Shown here in pieces: positions 1 through 7,393 of a stretch of 21,969 nucleotides of DNA. The notes under the pieces are model-generated. The model did not search any database. It was given only the letters and a program-made list of their open reading frames with translations, and was not told the origin of the DNA. The stretch spans positions 1 through 21,969 of the forward strand of contig JAJFJX010000471.1 in the NCBI GenBank assembly GCA_021773655.1. The letters run 5' to 3'. Source of the DNA: Panacagrimonas sp. GTDB taxonomy: Bacteria; Pseudomonadota; Gammaproteobacteria; Nevskiales; Nevskiaceae. The translations under genes were made by a program, and so were the position numbers. Each line of letters begins with the position of its first letter. Position 1 is the first letter of the stretch.

Positions 1-963
1 GCCGTCGAGCACCGGCACGCCGAAGTGCGCGCTGAAGCGCTCGCCAATTTCGCGTGGCAGCGCTTCGCCCGCCGAAGTGCAGCAGCGCAGGCGCAGTGCC
101 TCGCGCGCCGGCAGGCCCGGCGCGGCCAGCATGCCGGCATAGAGAGTGGGCACGCCGAAGAACACGCTGGGCTGGCGCTCGACCAGACGCCGGAACACCG
201 CCTCCGGCGTCGGCCGTTCGGCCATCAGGACCACCGTGGCGCCGACACTGAGCGGGAAGGTCAGCGCATTGCCCAGGCCATAGGCGAAGAACAGCTTGGC
301 GGCGGAGAAGGTGATGTCGCCTTCTGCCAGACACAGCACCTGTGCGCCGTATGTGGCGGCGGTGGAAAAAAGATTTCCGTGGGTGTGGACCGCCCCCTTG
401 GGTCGGCCAGTGGAGCCGGAGGAATAGAGCCAGAAGGCGATGTCGTCGCACGACGTGGCGGCCGCCATCGGGAGCGGTTCGGCGCCTTCGATCAGGGCGC
501 CCAGCGACAGTGTGCCGGGGAACGCGGCGTCCTCCGCGCCCGACACGATCAGCCATTCCGGGCGTTCCTCCGCACGGTCCATCGCCGACTGCAGTGTCGG
601 GATCAATGCAGATGAGGCCAGCACGGCGCGCGCGCGGCTGTGGTCGATCATGTAGGCGTAGTCGGCAGCGCCCAGCAGCGTGTTGACCGCGACCGGCACC
701 ACGCCGGCGTAAAGGCAGCCGAGAAACGCCACCGGCCAGTCGACCGTGTCATGTACGCACAGCAGCAGGCGCTCCTCGCGGCGCAGTCCCAGTCCGCGCA
801 GGGCGCTGGCGAAGCGGCGCGCACCCAGGTCCAGCCCGGAGTAACTGAGCTCGGCGTGATCGTCGACATAGGCGGTCTTGTGGCCGCGCGCGGCATTGAT
901 CGCAAACAGGTGTTCGGCAAAGTTGAGCCGCTCGGGCACAGGCGGGATCGGGATGGCACTCAT
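1..963 (-). CDS. bclA: Benzoate-CoA ligase, N-terminal 321 residues (gene runs off the window start)
   Basis: This is an ATP-dependent acyl-CoA synthetase of the ANL superfamily. It should convert benzoate, CoA and ATP to benzoyl-CoA, AMP and pyrophosphate in the cytoplasm, the entry step of the box pathway. Translating the minus strand from the ATG at 963 gives an uninterrupted frame to the window edge. The adenylate-forming P-loop YSSGSTGRPKG is at residues 180-190. The stretch AKLFFAYGLGN (about 221-231) is characteristic of benzoate/4-hydroxybenzoate-CoA ligases. The start is supported by GAGGAG seven bases upstream (complement of 971-976). The C-terminal domain, including the A10 lysine, lies outside the window. 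The gene diverges from boxR across a shared TGCA-box region, so co-regulation by BoxR is likely. A 4-hydroxybenzoate or 2-aminobenzoate ligase cannot be fully excluded, but the adjacent boxCBA genes favour benzoate. Confidence 0.9.
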   Translation of the reverse strand, partial: MSAIPIPPVPERLNFAEHLFAINAARGHKTAYVDDHAELSYSGLDLGARRFASALRGLGLRREERLLLCVHDTVDWPVAFLGCLYAGVVPVAVNTLLGAADYAYMIDHSRARAVLASSALIPTLQSAMDRAEERPEWLIVSGAEDAAFPGTLSLGALIEGAEPLPMAAATSCDDIAFWLYSSGSTGRPKGAVHTHGNLFSTAATYGAQVLCLAEGDITFSAAKLFFAYGLGNALTFPLSVGATVVLMAERPTPEAVFRRLVERQPSVFFGVPTLYAGMLAAPGLPAREALRLRCCTSAGEALPREIGERFSAHFGVPVLDG

Positions 964-1077
964 GACGGGGCTCCTCAGATTCGGGTGGGGTGGGCCGCGC
1001 CTCAAGGATAGAAGGCTCGTGCAGACGTGCCGGTGACGGTGCCCGCTTCGATGCGGCAGATTCTGGTTCGATTCGCG

Positions 1078-1106
1078 ATGCGAAAATGCATGATAATGCA
1101 TGGCAA
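1078..1106. promoter_or_regulatory. Divergent bclA/boxR promoter region with two phased TGCA (ATGCAT) operator boxes
   Basis: Two identical ATGCAT palindromes sit at 1086-1091 and 1096-1101, exactly 10 bases apart, with a further lone TGCA at 1020-1023. BzdR/BoxR regulators are known to bind TGCA-containing repeats, so this is a probable BoxR operator. On the plus strand GATAAT (1092-1097) is a good -10 for boxR, although no good -35 is visible. On the minus strand TTGCCA (complement of 1101-1106) with a weak TCGCAT 17 bases further on could serve bclA. Bound repressor would cover the boxR -10 and the bclA spacer, giving autoregulation and co-control of the ligase. The operator call rests on sequence and family knowledge; the promoter assignments are inference. 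Confidence 0.65.
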
Positions 1107-1138
1107 GTCAAAGACGGACCCCGTCCGGAGTCACCTTC

Positions 1139-2053
1139 ATGCCGCCCAGGTCACCACTTCCCGAAATCGCCGTCGCGCACCTGCCCGAACGCGTCCCGCT
1201 GCAGGTGGTGCTGGGGCAGCGGGTACGACGGCTGCGCGCGCGCCGCGGTTTGACGCGCAAGCTGCTGGCGCAGACCGCCGATGTCTCCGAGCGCCACCTG
1301 GCAAACCTCGAAGCTGGCGACGGCAACCCCTCGATCCTGATTCTCAACCAGATCGCGGCGGCGCTGGACTGCTCGCTGGCCGAGCTTCTCGGCGACGAGA
1401 CCACCGACTCTCCGGAGTGGCTGCTCATCCGCGACCTGTTGCACGGCCGCTCTCCGACGCAGCTCGAAGCCGCCCGTCACGCGCTGACCCAGTTGTTCGG
1501 CGGCATGAACAGTTCCGGCAGCCGCCTCGACCGCATCGCCCTGATCGGACTGCGCGGCGCCGGCAAATCGACCCTGGGACGCGGTCTGGCCGCCCGCCTG
1601 AAGCGTCCGTTCATCAACATCAACCGCGAGATCGAACGCCTCGCCGGCTGCCAGCCCGACGAGGTGTACTCGCTTTACGGGCCAGTGGCCTATCGCCGCT
1701 ACGAGCGACGCGCGCTGGAGACCTGCATCGATACCCACCCACTGGCGGTGATCGACGCCCCGGGCGGCCTGGTCACCGAGGCGGCGACCTTCAACCTGCT
1801 GCTGTCCCGCTGCTACACCATCTGGCTGACCGCCACGCCCGAAGAGCACATGAACCGGGTCATCGCCCAGGGCGACCTGCGGCCCATGGCGGGCAACAGG
1901 CAGGCAATGGACGACCTGCGCCTGATCCTGGAGGAACGCACGCCGTTCTACGCCAAGGCTGATCTGATGTTCGATACCGGCGGCCGGGCGGCGGCGGACT
2001 GTCTGGAGGCCATCGCCGAGATTCTCGGGCAGGCGCTGGCACGGCGCGGCTGA
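1139..2053 (+). CDS. boxR: BoxR/BzdR-family transcriptional repressor (HTH + shikimate-kinase-like domain)
   Basis: This is a 304-residue regulator. An XRE/HTH_3 DNA-binding domain occupies roughly residues 22-85 and a shikimate-kinase-like P-loop domain roughly 130-300. The Walker A motif GLRGAGKST is at 137-145. In BzdR/BoxR the kinase-like domain is an effector sensor that binds benzoyl-CoA rather than an enzyme, and effector binding releases the repressor from TGCA operators. I chose the ATG at 1139 because GGAG lies at 1127-1130, eight bases upstream. The in-frame ATG at 1100 would start inside the operator palindrome and has no ribosome site. Operators occur on both sides of the gene, before boxR and before boxC, which fits a local repressor of bclA, itself and boxCBA. 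The shikimate kinase similarity should not be read as an aromatic-biosynthesis role. Confidence 0.92.
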   Translation: MPPRSPLPEIAVAHLPERVPLQVVLGQRVRRLRARRGLTRKLLAQTADVSERHLANLEAGDGNPSILILNQIAAALDCSLAELLGDETTDSPEWLLIRDLLHGRSPTQLEAARHALTQLFGGMNSSGSRLDRIALIGLRGAGKSTLGRGLAARLKRPFININREIERLAGCQPDEVYSLYGPVAYRRYERRALETCIDTHPLAVIDAPGGLVTEAATFNLLLSRCYTIWLTATPEEHMNRVIAQGDLRPMAGNRQAMDDLRLILEERTPFYAKADLMFDTGGRAAADCLEAIAEILGQALARRG

Positions 2054-2061
2054 GGATTCGA

Positions 2062-2102
2062 TGCAGCCTTGACATGCAACATAATGCATGCAAAATAGTG
2101 CA
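2062..2102 (+). promoter_or_regulatory. boxC promoter overlapped by five TGCA boxes (BoxR operator)
   Basis: A perfect -35 hexamer TTGACA (2069-2074) is followed after 16 bases by CAAAAT (2091-2096), a 4/6 match to the -10 consensus, placing the transcript start near 2103. TGCA occurs at 2062, 2075, 2085, 2089 and 2099. The copies at 2075, 2085 and 2099 abut the -35, fill the spacer and reach the likely start site, with 10-base spacing for 2075/2085 and 2089/2099. Repressor bound here would block RNA polymerase directly. GAGGAG at 2112-2117 supplies the boxC ribosome site. Known BzdR/BoxR binding to TGCA repeats supports the operator assignment; the exact promoter is predicted. Confidence 0.75.
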
Positions 2103-2124
2103 GAATTATTCGAGGAGAAACCCG

Positions 2125-3777
2125 ATGCAGCCCGACAGCCCCGAGGTCGACTACCAGACCGATCCCTCGCGATACCACCACTGGAAGCTGAGCTTCGAAG
2201 GCCCAGTGGCGACGCTGGCCATGGACGTGGCCGAGGATGCCGGTCTGCGCGCGGGCTACAAGCTCAAGCTCAACTCCTATGATCTGGGCGTGGACATCGA
2301 GCTGCACGATGCACTGCAGCGCATCCGTTTCGAACATCCGGAAGTGCGCACGGTGGTGATCACCAGCCTCAAGGACCGCGTCTTCTGTTCGGGCGCCAAC
2401 ATCTTCATGCTCGGCACGTCGTCGCACGCCTGGAAGGTGAATTTCTGCAAGTTCACCAACGAGACGCGCAACGGCATCGAGGATTCCTCTCGACATTCGG
2501 GCCTCAGGTTTCTGGCCGCGGTCAACGGCGCCTGTGCCGGCGGCGGCTACGAGATGGCGCTGGCCTGCGACGAGATCTGGCTGGTCGATGACCGTTCCTC
2601 CTCGGTTTCGCTGCCCGAAGTGCCGCTGCTCGGGGTGCTGCCCGGCACCGGCGGACTGACCCGGATCACCGACAAGCGCAAGGTGCGCCACGACCGTGCC
2701 GACATTTTCTGTACCAGCGTCGAAGGCCAGCGCGGGCAGCGAGCCAAGGACTGGAAGCTGGTCGACCAGATCGCCAAGCCGGCGAAGTTTGCCCAGACCG
2801 TGCGGGCGCGCGCGCTGGAACTGGCTGCGCAGAGCGAGCGCCCCGCCGCTGCGCAGGGAGTCCGGCTTACCCCTCTGGACCGCAACGTGGCGGCCGACAC
2901 ACGCGAGTACCGCTATGTGTCGGTGCACATCGAGCGCGCACGGCGCGTGGCTCATCTGACGGTCAAGGCGCCTGAGTCGCCGCAGCCGACCGACATCGAC
3001 GGCATTCTCAAGGCCGGCGTCAACTGGTGGCCGCTGCGGCTGGCGCGCGAACTGGACGACGCCATCCTGTCCCTGCGCACCAACGAGCCGGAGGTCGGCA
3101 CCTGGGTGCTGCGCAGTGCAGGCGACGCACAGGCGGTACTGGATTGCGACGCCACTCTGGAAGCGCACGAGGACCACTGGCTGGTCAGGGAAACCCTCGG
3201 CTTTCTGCGCCGCACTCTGGCGCGCCTGGATGTGTCCTCGCGCTCGCTGTTCGCGCTGATCGAGAAAGGCTCCTGCTTTGCCGGCACGCTGCTGGAAGTG
3301 GCACTGGCGGCCGATCGCAGCTACATGCAATTGCTCGACTCCGACTCGCCGTGTGTACAGGTGTCGGTGCTGAATTTCGGCAGCTACCCGATGGTCAACG
3401 GAAAATCCCGACTGGCGCAGCGCTACTACGACGACGCCGGCGAGATCGACGCGGTGCGCGCCACCCTCGGCCAGGCGCTGGGCCCGGAAGCCGCAGAGCA
3501 GCTCGGTCTGATCACCGCGACGCCCGACGACATCGACTGGGACGACGAGATCCGCATCGCTCTGGAAGAGCGCGCCGTGCTGTCCCCCGATGCGCTGACC
3601 GGCCTGGAAGCCAACCTGCGCTTCGGTGTCACCGAAACCATGGAAACCCGAGTCTTCGGCCGGTTGTCTGCCTGGCAGAACTGGATCTTCATCCGTCCCA
3701 ACGCGGTCGGCGAAAAGGGTGCGCTCAAGGTCTACGGCAAGGGCGAGAAAGCCGCATTCGACTTTCAGCGCGTGTGA
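2125..3777 (+). CDS. boxC: Benzoyl-CoA-dihydrodiol lyase / 2,3-epoxybenzoyl-CoA dihydrolase BoxC
   Basis: This crotonase-superfamily enzyme opens the ring of 2,3-epoxybenzoyl-CoA with two waters, giving 3,4-dehydroadipyl-CoA semialdehyde and formate. The 550-residue length is normal for BoxC and about twice that of an ordinary crotonase. Oxyanion-hole elements FCSGAN (87-92) and GGGYE (139-143), C108 and the LPEVPLLG segment with E165 correspond to catalytic residues described for BoxC (a Cys and two Glu). The start is the ATG at 2125, eight bases after GAGGAG; the longer frame back to 2074 would run through the promoter. It is the first gene of boxC-boxB-boxA. A 78-base gap with two hairpins separates it from boxB. 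Confidence 0.95.
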   Translation: MQPDSPEVDYQTDPSRYHHWKLSFEGPVATLAMDVAEDAGLRAGYKLKLNSYDLGVDIELHDALQRIRFEHPEVRTVVITSLKDRVFCSGANIFMLGTSSHAWKVNFCKFTNETRNGIEDSSRHSGLRFLAAVNGACAGGGYEMALACDEIWLVDDRSSSVSLPEVPLLGVLPGTGGLTRITDKRKVRHDRADIFCTSVEGQRGQRAKDWKLVDQIAKPAKFAQTVRARALELAAQSERPAAAQGVRLTPLDRNVAADTREYRYVSVHIERARRVAHLTVKAPESPQPTDIDGILKAGVNWWPLRLARELDDAILSLRTNEPEVGTWVLRSAGDAQAVLDCDATLEAHEDHWLVRETLGFLRRTLARLDVSSRSLFALIEKGSCFAGTLLEVALAADRSYMQLLDSDSPCVQVSVLNFGSYPMVNGKSRLAQRYYDDAGEIDAVRATLGQALGPEAAEQLGLITATPDDIDWDDEIRIALEERAVLSPDALTGLEANLRFGVTETMETRVFGRLSAWQNWIFIRPNAVGEKGALKVYGKGEKAAFDFQRV

Positions 3778-3788
3778 ATCATCCGTAG

Positions 3789-3832
3789 GGCGGCCGGTGG
3801 CCGCCATCTCTGAAACGGCGGCCCCGGCCGCC
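3789..3832. repeat. Tandem pair of strong hairpins between boxC and boxB (REP-like)
   Basis: GGCGGCC-GGT-GGCCGCC (3789-3805) and GGCGGCC-CC-GGCCGCC (3817-3832) are two perfect 7-bp stem-loops with identical stems, 11 bases apart. There is no U-run, so this is not a classical terminator. Such elements in operons often act as REP-type sequences or protect the upstream message, here boxC. Because all four arms are interchangeable, one long alternative hairpin can also form. Confidence 0.6.
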
Positions 3833-3855
3833 ATACCGGATCAACGAGAGCCGAC

Positions 3856-5280
3856 ATGTCAATCGACTACAGTCAGAAGATTCCCAACAACGTCAATCTG
3901 TCCTCAGACCGCGTCCTGCAGCGCGCGCTTGAGAGCTGGCAGCCCAATTTTCTCGACTGGTGGGGGGACATGGGGCCGACCGGCTCGCAGCAGCATGACG
4001 TCTACCTGCGCACTGCGACCAGTGCCGAACCCGGTGGCTGGGCGCACTTCGATTACGTCAAGATGCCGGACTACCGGTGGGGCATCTTTCTGTCGCCGCA
4101 GGTGCAGGATCGCAAGATTCATTTCGGCGAGCACAAGGGTGAGGATGCCTGGCAGGAAGTTCCCGGCGAGCACCGTGCCAACCTGCGCCGCATCATCGTC
4201 ACCCAGGGCGATACCGAGCCGGCCTCGGTCGAGCAGCAGCGTTATCTGGGCCTGACCGCGCCCTCGCTCTACGACCTGCGCAACCTGTTCCAGATCAATG
4301 TCGAGGAAGGTCGCCACCTGTGGGCGATGGTCTACCTGCTGCACCGCTATTTCGGCCGAGACGGCCGCGAAGAGGCCGATGCGCTGCTCGAACGCCGCTC
4401 TGGCGAAGAAGACAACCCGCGCATCCTCGGCGCCTTCAACGAGCAGACGCCGGACTGGCTGAGCTTCTTCATGTTCACCTACTTCACTGATCGCGACGGC
4501 AAGTTCCAGCTCTGTGCGCTGGCCGAGTCCAGCTTCGATCCGTTGGCGCGCACCACCAGGTTCATGCTCACCGAAGAAGCGCATCACATGTTCGTGGGCG
4601 AGTCCGGTGTGTCGCGCGTGATCAAGCGAACCTGCGACCTGATGAAGCAGCACAATGTCGAGGCGCCAGACCAGGTGCGGGCACTGGGCGCCATCGACCT
4701 GCAGACGATCCAGCGCTACCTGAACTTCCACTACAGCGTCACGCTGGACCTGTTCGGCGCCGATCAGTCGTCCAACGCCGCCACGTTCTACAACTCCGGC
4801 CTCAAGGGTCGCTTTGAAGAATCCAAGCGGCAGGATGATCATCGGCTAAAGGACATGGCCTACAAGATTCTCGACGTGGTCGACGGCAAGCTGGTGGACC
4901 GCGAGGTGCCGATGCTCAACGCCCTCAACGAGGTGCTGCGCGACGACTTCATCCGCGACTCGGTGGCCGGCGTCGGACGCTGGAACAAGGTGATCGAGAA
5001 AGCCGGCCTGCCGTTCCGGCTGACCGTGCCGCACAAGGCCTTCAACCGACAGATCGGTACCCTGTCCGGCGTGCACATTGCCCCGGATGGCCAACCGATG
5101 TCGGCCGAGCAGTGGAACGCAAATGCGGGCCAGTGGATGCCGACCGAGCAGGATCGCGCTTTTGTCGCCTCTCTGATGGGCCGCGTGGCCGAGCCGGGAC
5201 AGTACGCCAACTGGATCTCCGCGCCGCTGGTGGGCATCAACAAGCAGCCGATGGACATGCAGTACGTCCGTTTCAATTGA
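3856..5280 (+). CDS. boxB: Benzoyl-CoA 2,3-epoxidase, diiron oxygenase component BoxB
   Basis: BoxB is the class I diiron monooxygenase subunit that inserts one oxygen atom into benzoyl-CoA using electrons from BoxA. The 474-residue protein shows the expected iron ligands: E121, the EEGRH motif with E151 and H154, D212, and TEEAHH with E241 and H244. The spacing matches the ligand set reported for BoxB with a one-residue offset. The ATG at 3856 has only a weak purine stretch (CGAGAG at 3845-3850) upstream. The family resembles the PaaA/phenylacetyl-CoA epoxidase group, but length and sequence are specific for BoxB. It is transcribed with boxC and followed, after a 128-base repeat-bearing gap, by its reductase partner boxA. 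Confidence 0.96.
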   Translation: MSIDYSQKIPNNVNLSSDRVLQRALESWQPNFLDWWGDMGPTGSQQHDVYLRTATSAEPGGWAHFDYVKMPDYRWGIFLSPQVQDRKIHFGEHKGEDAWQEVPGEHRANLRRIIVTQGDTEPASVEQQRYLGLTAPSLYDLRNLFQINVEEGRHLWAMVYLLHRYFGRDGREEADALLERRSGEEDNPRILGAFNEQTPDWLSFFMFTYFTDRDGKFQLCALAESSFDPLARTTRFMLTEEAHHMFVGESGVSRVIKRTCDLMKQHNVEAPDQVRALGAIDLQTIQRYLNFHYSVTLDLFGADQSSNAATFYNSGLKGRFEESKRQDDHRLKDMAYKILDVVDGKLVDREVPMLNALNEVLRDDFIRDSVAGVGRWNKVIEKAGLPFRLTVPHKAFNRQIGTLSGVHIAPDGQPMSAEQWNANAGQWMPTEQDRAFVASLMGRVAEPGQYANWISAPLVGINKQPMDMQYVRFN

Positions 5281-5298
5281 GTTTCGGGAAAAACCTAT

Positions 5299-5386
5299 TG
5301 ACACGGATGAGCGCCGATGAACCCGGATGAGTCCATACAAGCTTGTAATCCGAGTTCATCCGAGTTCATCCGAGCGATCCGTGTCA
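5299..5386. repeat. Long imperfect inverted repeat in the boxB-boxA gap
   Basis: The left arm begins TGACACGGATGA at 5299; the right arm ends ATCCGTGTCA at 5386, its reverse complement. Each arm carries internal GGATGA-type repeats: GATGAACCCGGATGA on the left and a tandem GAGTTCATCC on the right. The centre is a perfect palindrome, ACAAGCTTGT (5337-5346). The transcript could fold into an approximately 30-bp imperfect stem. No transposase or target duplication is visible. It resembles a small dispersed intergenic repeat and occupies most of the gap before boxA. Confidence 0.7.
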
Positions 5387-5408
5387 GGGAATGCTTTGAG
5401 GTAGGCCC

Positions 5409-6623
5409 ATGAATGCTCCGACCACCGACATCCTCAAGCAGCACCTGATCGACCCGGTCATCTGCATTCGCTGCAACACCTGCGAGGAGACCTGCCCGAT
5501 CGGCGCGATCACCCACGATTCGCGCAACTACGTCGTCGATCCGGCGATCTGCAACGGCTGCAATGCCTGCATTGCGCCGTGTCCGACCGGTTCGATCGAC
5601 AACTGGCGGCGGGTGCGCCGAACCGAGGCCTACAGCCTCGATGCGCAGCTCGAATGGGACGAACTGCCCGAAGAACAGGACGTAGGTGACGATCAGGCCG
5701 CACCAGTCGCCGGCGCGGATTTCTCCCCACCGCCGGTGGATGCGACACGCGGTTCGGTGGTGGCGCCGGGTTCGGCCTCCCGCCCGGCGGTCAACGTGTA
5801 CACGCTCCGGCAGCCCGCCACCGCGACCGTCGCCGGCAATTTCCGGGTCACCGAGGTCGGCCGCGAGTACGACACGCATCACGTGGTGCTCGACTTCGGC
5901 TCGGTGCCCTTCCCGGTGCTGGAGGGGCAGTCGATCGGCATCATCCCGTCGGGTGCCGATGCCCGCGGGCGGCCGCACCACGCTCGCCAGTATTCGGTCG
6001 CCAGCCCGCGCGATGGCGAGCGTCCGCGGTACAACAACCTGTCGCTGACGGTCAAGCGTGTGACCTCCGATCACGACGGCCAGCCGGTGCGCGGCGAGGC
6101 CTCGAACTATGTCTGCGACCTGGCCAAGGGCGACACCGTCAAGGTGATCGGCCCGTTCGGCAGCACCTTCCTGATGCCGGACGATCCGGCGACTCACCTG
6201 CTGATGGTCTGCACCGGCACCGGCTCGGCACCGATGCGCGCGATGACCGAGCGCCGCCGCCGTTTGCGCAAGCCCGGTGACGGCCGGCTGATGCTGTTCT
6301 TCGGTGCACGCACGCAGGCCGAGTTGCCGTATTTCGGCCCGCTGACGCAGTTGCCGAAGGACTTCATCGACATCAACCTGGCGTATTCGCGCACCCCGGG
6401 TCAGCCGAAGAAATATGTGCAGGACCTGATGCGTGAGCGTGCTGCCGATGTGGCCGCGCTGCTGCGAGATCCGCTCACCCATCTATACGTCTGCGGCCTC
6501 AAGGGCATGGAAGACGGCGTGATGGACGCGCTGCGTTACGCCGCCGACAGCCACGGTCTGTCCTGGAAGGAGCTGCACCCGCGGCTCAGGGCCGAGGGCC
6601 GGTTGCACCTGGAAACCTATTGA
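5409..6623 (+). CDS. boxA: Benzoyl-CoA 2,3-epoxidase reductase component BoxA
   Basis: BoxA passes electrons from NADPH through FAD and iron-sulfur clusters to BoxB. The 404-residue protein opens with two [4Fe-4S] ferredoxin motifs (C19, C22, C25, C29 and C48, C51, C54, C58). An acidic, proline-rich linker (about 75-125) follows, then a ferredoxin-NADP reductase module with the flavin motif RQYS (193-196) and the nucleotide motif GTGSAP (270-275). The C-terminus LHLETY is typical of the reductase fold. GAGG at 5398-5401, eight bases before the ATG, supports the start. The order boxC-boxB-boxA places the reductase last. The inserted repeat between boxB and boxA could influence its relative expression. 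Confidence 0.95.
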   Translation: MNAPTTDILKQHLIDPVICIRCNTCEETCPIGAITHDSRNYVVDPAICNGCNACIAPCPTGSIDNWRRVRRTEAYSLDAQLEWDELPEEQDVGDDQAAPVAGADFSPPPVDATRGSVVAPGSASRPAVNVYTLRQPATATVAGNFRVTEVGREYDTHHVVLDFGSVPFPVLEGQSIGIIPSGADARGRPHHARQYSVASPRDGERPRYNNLSLTVKRVTSDHDGQPVRGEASNYVCDLAKGDTVKVIGPFGSTFLMPDDPATHLLMVCTGTGSAPMRAMTERRRRLRKPGDGRLMLFFGARTQAELPYFGPLTQLPKDFIDINLAYSRTPGQPKKYVQDLMRERAADVAALLRDPLTHLYVCGLKGMEDGVMDALRYAADSHGLSWKELHPRLRAEGRLHLETY

Positions 6624-6724
6624 GCATCCCGTGCTCGCATGCGCGCGCCCGAAGTTCAAAAAAACTGATGAGCCACAGAACTTTTACCGATTGGAAATGA
6701 AATTCAGCCGGGATCGATAACGGT

Positions 6725-6758
6725 GTCATTCCCGCCTTCGCATGAATGACAATGGCGG
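6725..6758. repeat. Degenerate GTCATTCCCGC-type palindromic repeat between boxA and the MaoC gene
   Basis: GTCATTC (6725-6731) pairs with GAATGAC (6744-6750), and CCGCC (6732-6736) can alternatively pair with GGCGG (6754-6758). This resembles the widespread proteobacterial GTCATTCCCGC...GCGGGAATGAC intergenic element in decayed form. The rest of the 187-base gap is relatively AT-rich, with a small GAGCA/TGCTC hairpin directly after boxA (6622-6636). I see no clear promoter for the next gene. Confidence 0.45.
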
Positions 6759-6810
6759 AGAATCATTGCCAATCTAGAAACGTTTACTTGAAGCAAGAGG
6801 GGCGCCTGCG

Positions 6811-7275
6811 ATGCGATATGCGGAGTTTGTGGTCGGCCAGATGATCGAACTCGGACCGGTCGGTGTCAGCCAGGAACAGGTGCTGGCCTTCGCGCGCGAA
6901 CACGACCCGCAGTGGTTCCATGTCGACCCCGAACGGGCAGCGTCCGGGCGCTGGGGCGGCCTGATCGCCAGCGGTTGGCAGACCTGTGCGTTGGCCATGC
7001 GCATGGTGGTGGAAAATCTGCTGCACGATTCGGAAGCCTTTGGTTCGCCGGGGCTGTCCTATCTCAAGTGGCTGACGCCGGTGCGGCCGGGCGATGCGCT
7101 GAGCCTGCGGCTGACCGTGCTGGAGACGCGACGCTCCGGCAGCGGTGCGGTCGGGTCTGTTCGCTGGCGCTGGCAGATGTTCAATGCCAGCGCGGTGGAG
7201 GTCCTGGACCTGGAAGCGACCAGCCTGTTCGACCTGAGCCCGGCGCACGAAACCCACAGTCCGGCCGGGCGATGA
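6811..7275 (+). CDS. MaoC-like hot-dog acyl-CoA hydratase
   Basis: A 154-residue single hot-dog protein of the MaoC/(R)-hydratase family. The hydratase motif is clear: D32 and H37 in HDPQWFHVD (31-39) form the expected catalytic Asp/His pair, followed by GGLIASGWQT (49-58). Such proteins hydrate trans-2-enoyl-CoA to 3-hydroxyacyl-CoA. Directly after boxA, a reasonable role is hydration of 2,3-dehydroadipyl-CoA in the lower box pathway. That role is inferred from position, and the true substrate is unknown. AGAGGGG lies upstream of the ATG at 6811. A thiolase remnant begins about 20 bases after its stop, so the gene may once have been part of a longer lower-pathway operon. Confidence 0.8.
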   Translation: MRYAEFVVGQMIELGPVGVSQEQVLAFAREHDPQWFHVDPERAASGRWGGLIASGWQTCALAMRMVVENLLHDSEAFGSPGLSYLKWLTPVRPGDALSLRLTVLETRRSGSGAVGSVRWRWQMFNASAVEVLDLEATSLFDLSPAHETHSPAGR

Positions 7276-7297
7276 CCGACCGCCGAAGGACGGATGA

Positions 7298-7393
7298 CCG
7301 AGGCCCCTGACCGAAACTTTTCTCGGCGACGGCGTGCGCAGTTCCTTCGGCCGCCGCGAGGTCGGCGCACTGTCAGCGATGCCGGCGTTCTGA
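7298..7393 (+). pseudogene. Remnant of the N-terminus of a beta-ketoadipyl-CoA-type thiolase
   Basis: The frame from 7307 to the stop at 7391-7393 reads TETFLGDGVRSSFGRR, then EVGALSAMPAF. It closely follows the conserved beginning of PcaF/PaaJ-type thiolases, where TEAF-(CD)-(A/G)IRTPFGRYGGALS is usual from memory. There is no in-frame start: an ATG with ACCGAG is at 7294 in another frame, and a stop ends the match after 28 codons. The catalytic Cys and His are absent. TGACCGA occurs three times nearby (7273, 7295, 7308), which may mark the rearrangement. Further on, the frame of 7381-7500 encodes GGAI...LSGSGPKALAAAALE, possibly a rearranged thiolase C-terminus, but that part is weak. Thiolytic cleavage of 3-oxoadipyl-CoA is the last box-pathway step, so the context fits. 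Confidence 0.5.

Noticed and set aside
1139..2053. Shikimate kinase as the function of the HTH protein
   Set aside because: The kinase-like domain is fused to an XRE HTH next to box genes, which is the BoxR/BzdR sensor architecture rather than an aromatic biosynthesis enzyme.
1948..3834. Long minus-strand open frame of 628 codons opposite boxC
   Set aside because: It is the antisense shadow of boxC in GC-rich DNA, with no recognisable domains; the plus-strand boxC has intact family motifs and a ribosome site.
5299..5386. Integron attC or CRISPR-like unit in the boxB-boxA gap
   Set aside because: There is no integrase, cassette structure or regularly spaced repeats; it is a single imperfect inverted repeat.
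6622..6636. GAGCA/TGCTC hairpin after boxA as a terminator
   Set aside because: The stem is only 5 bp and there is no following U-run.
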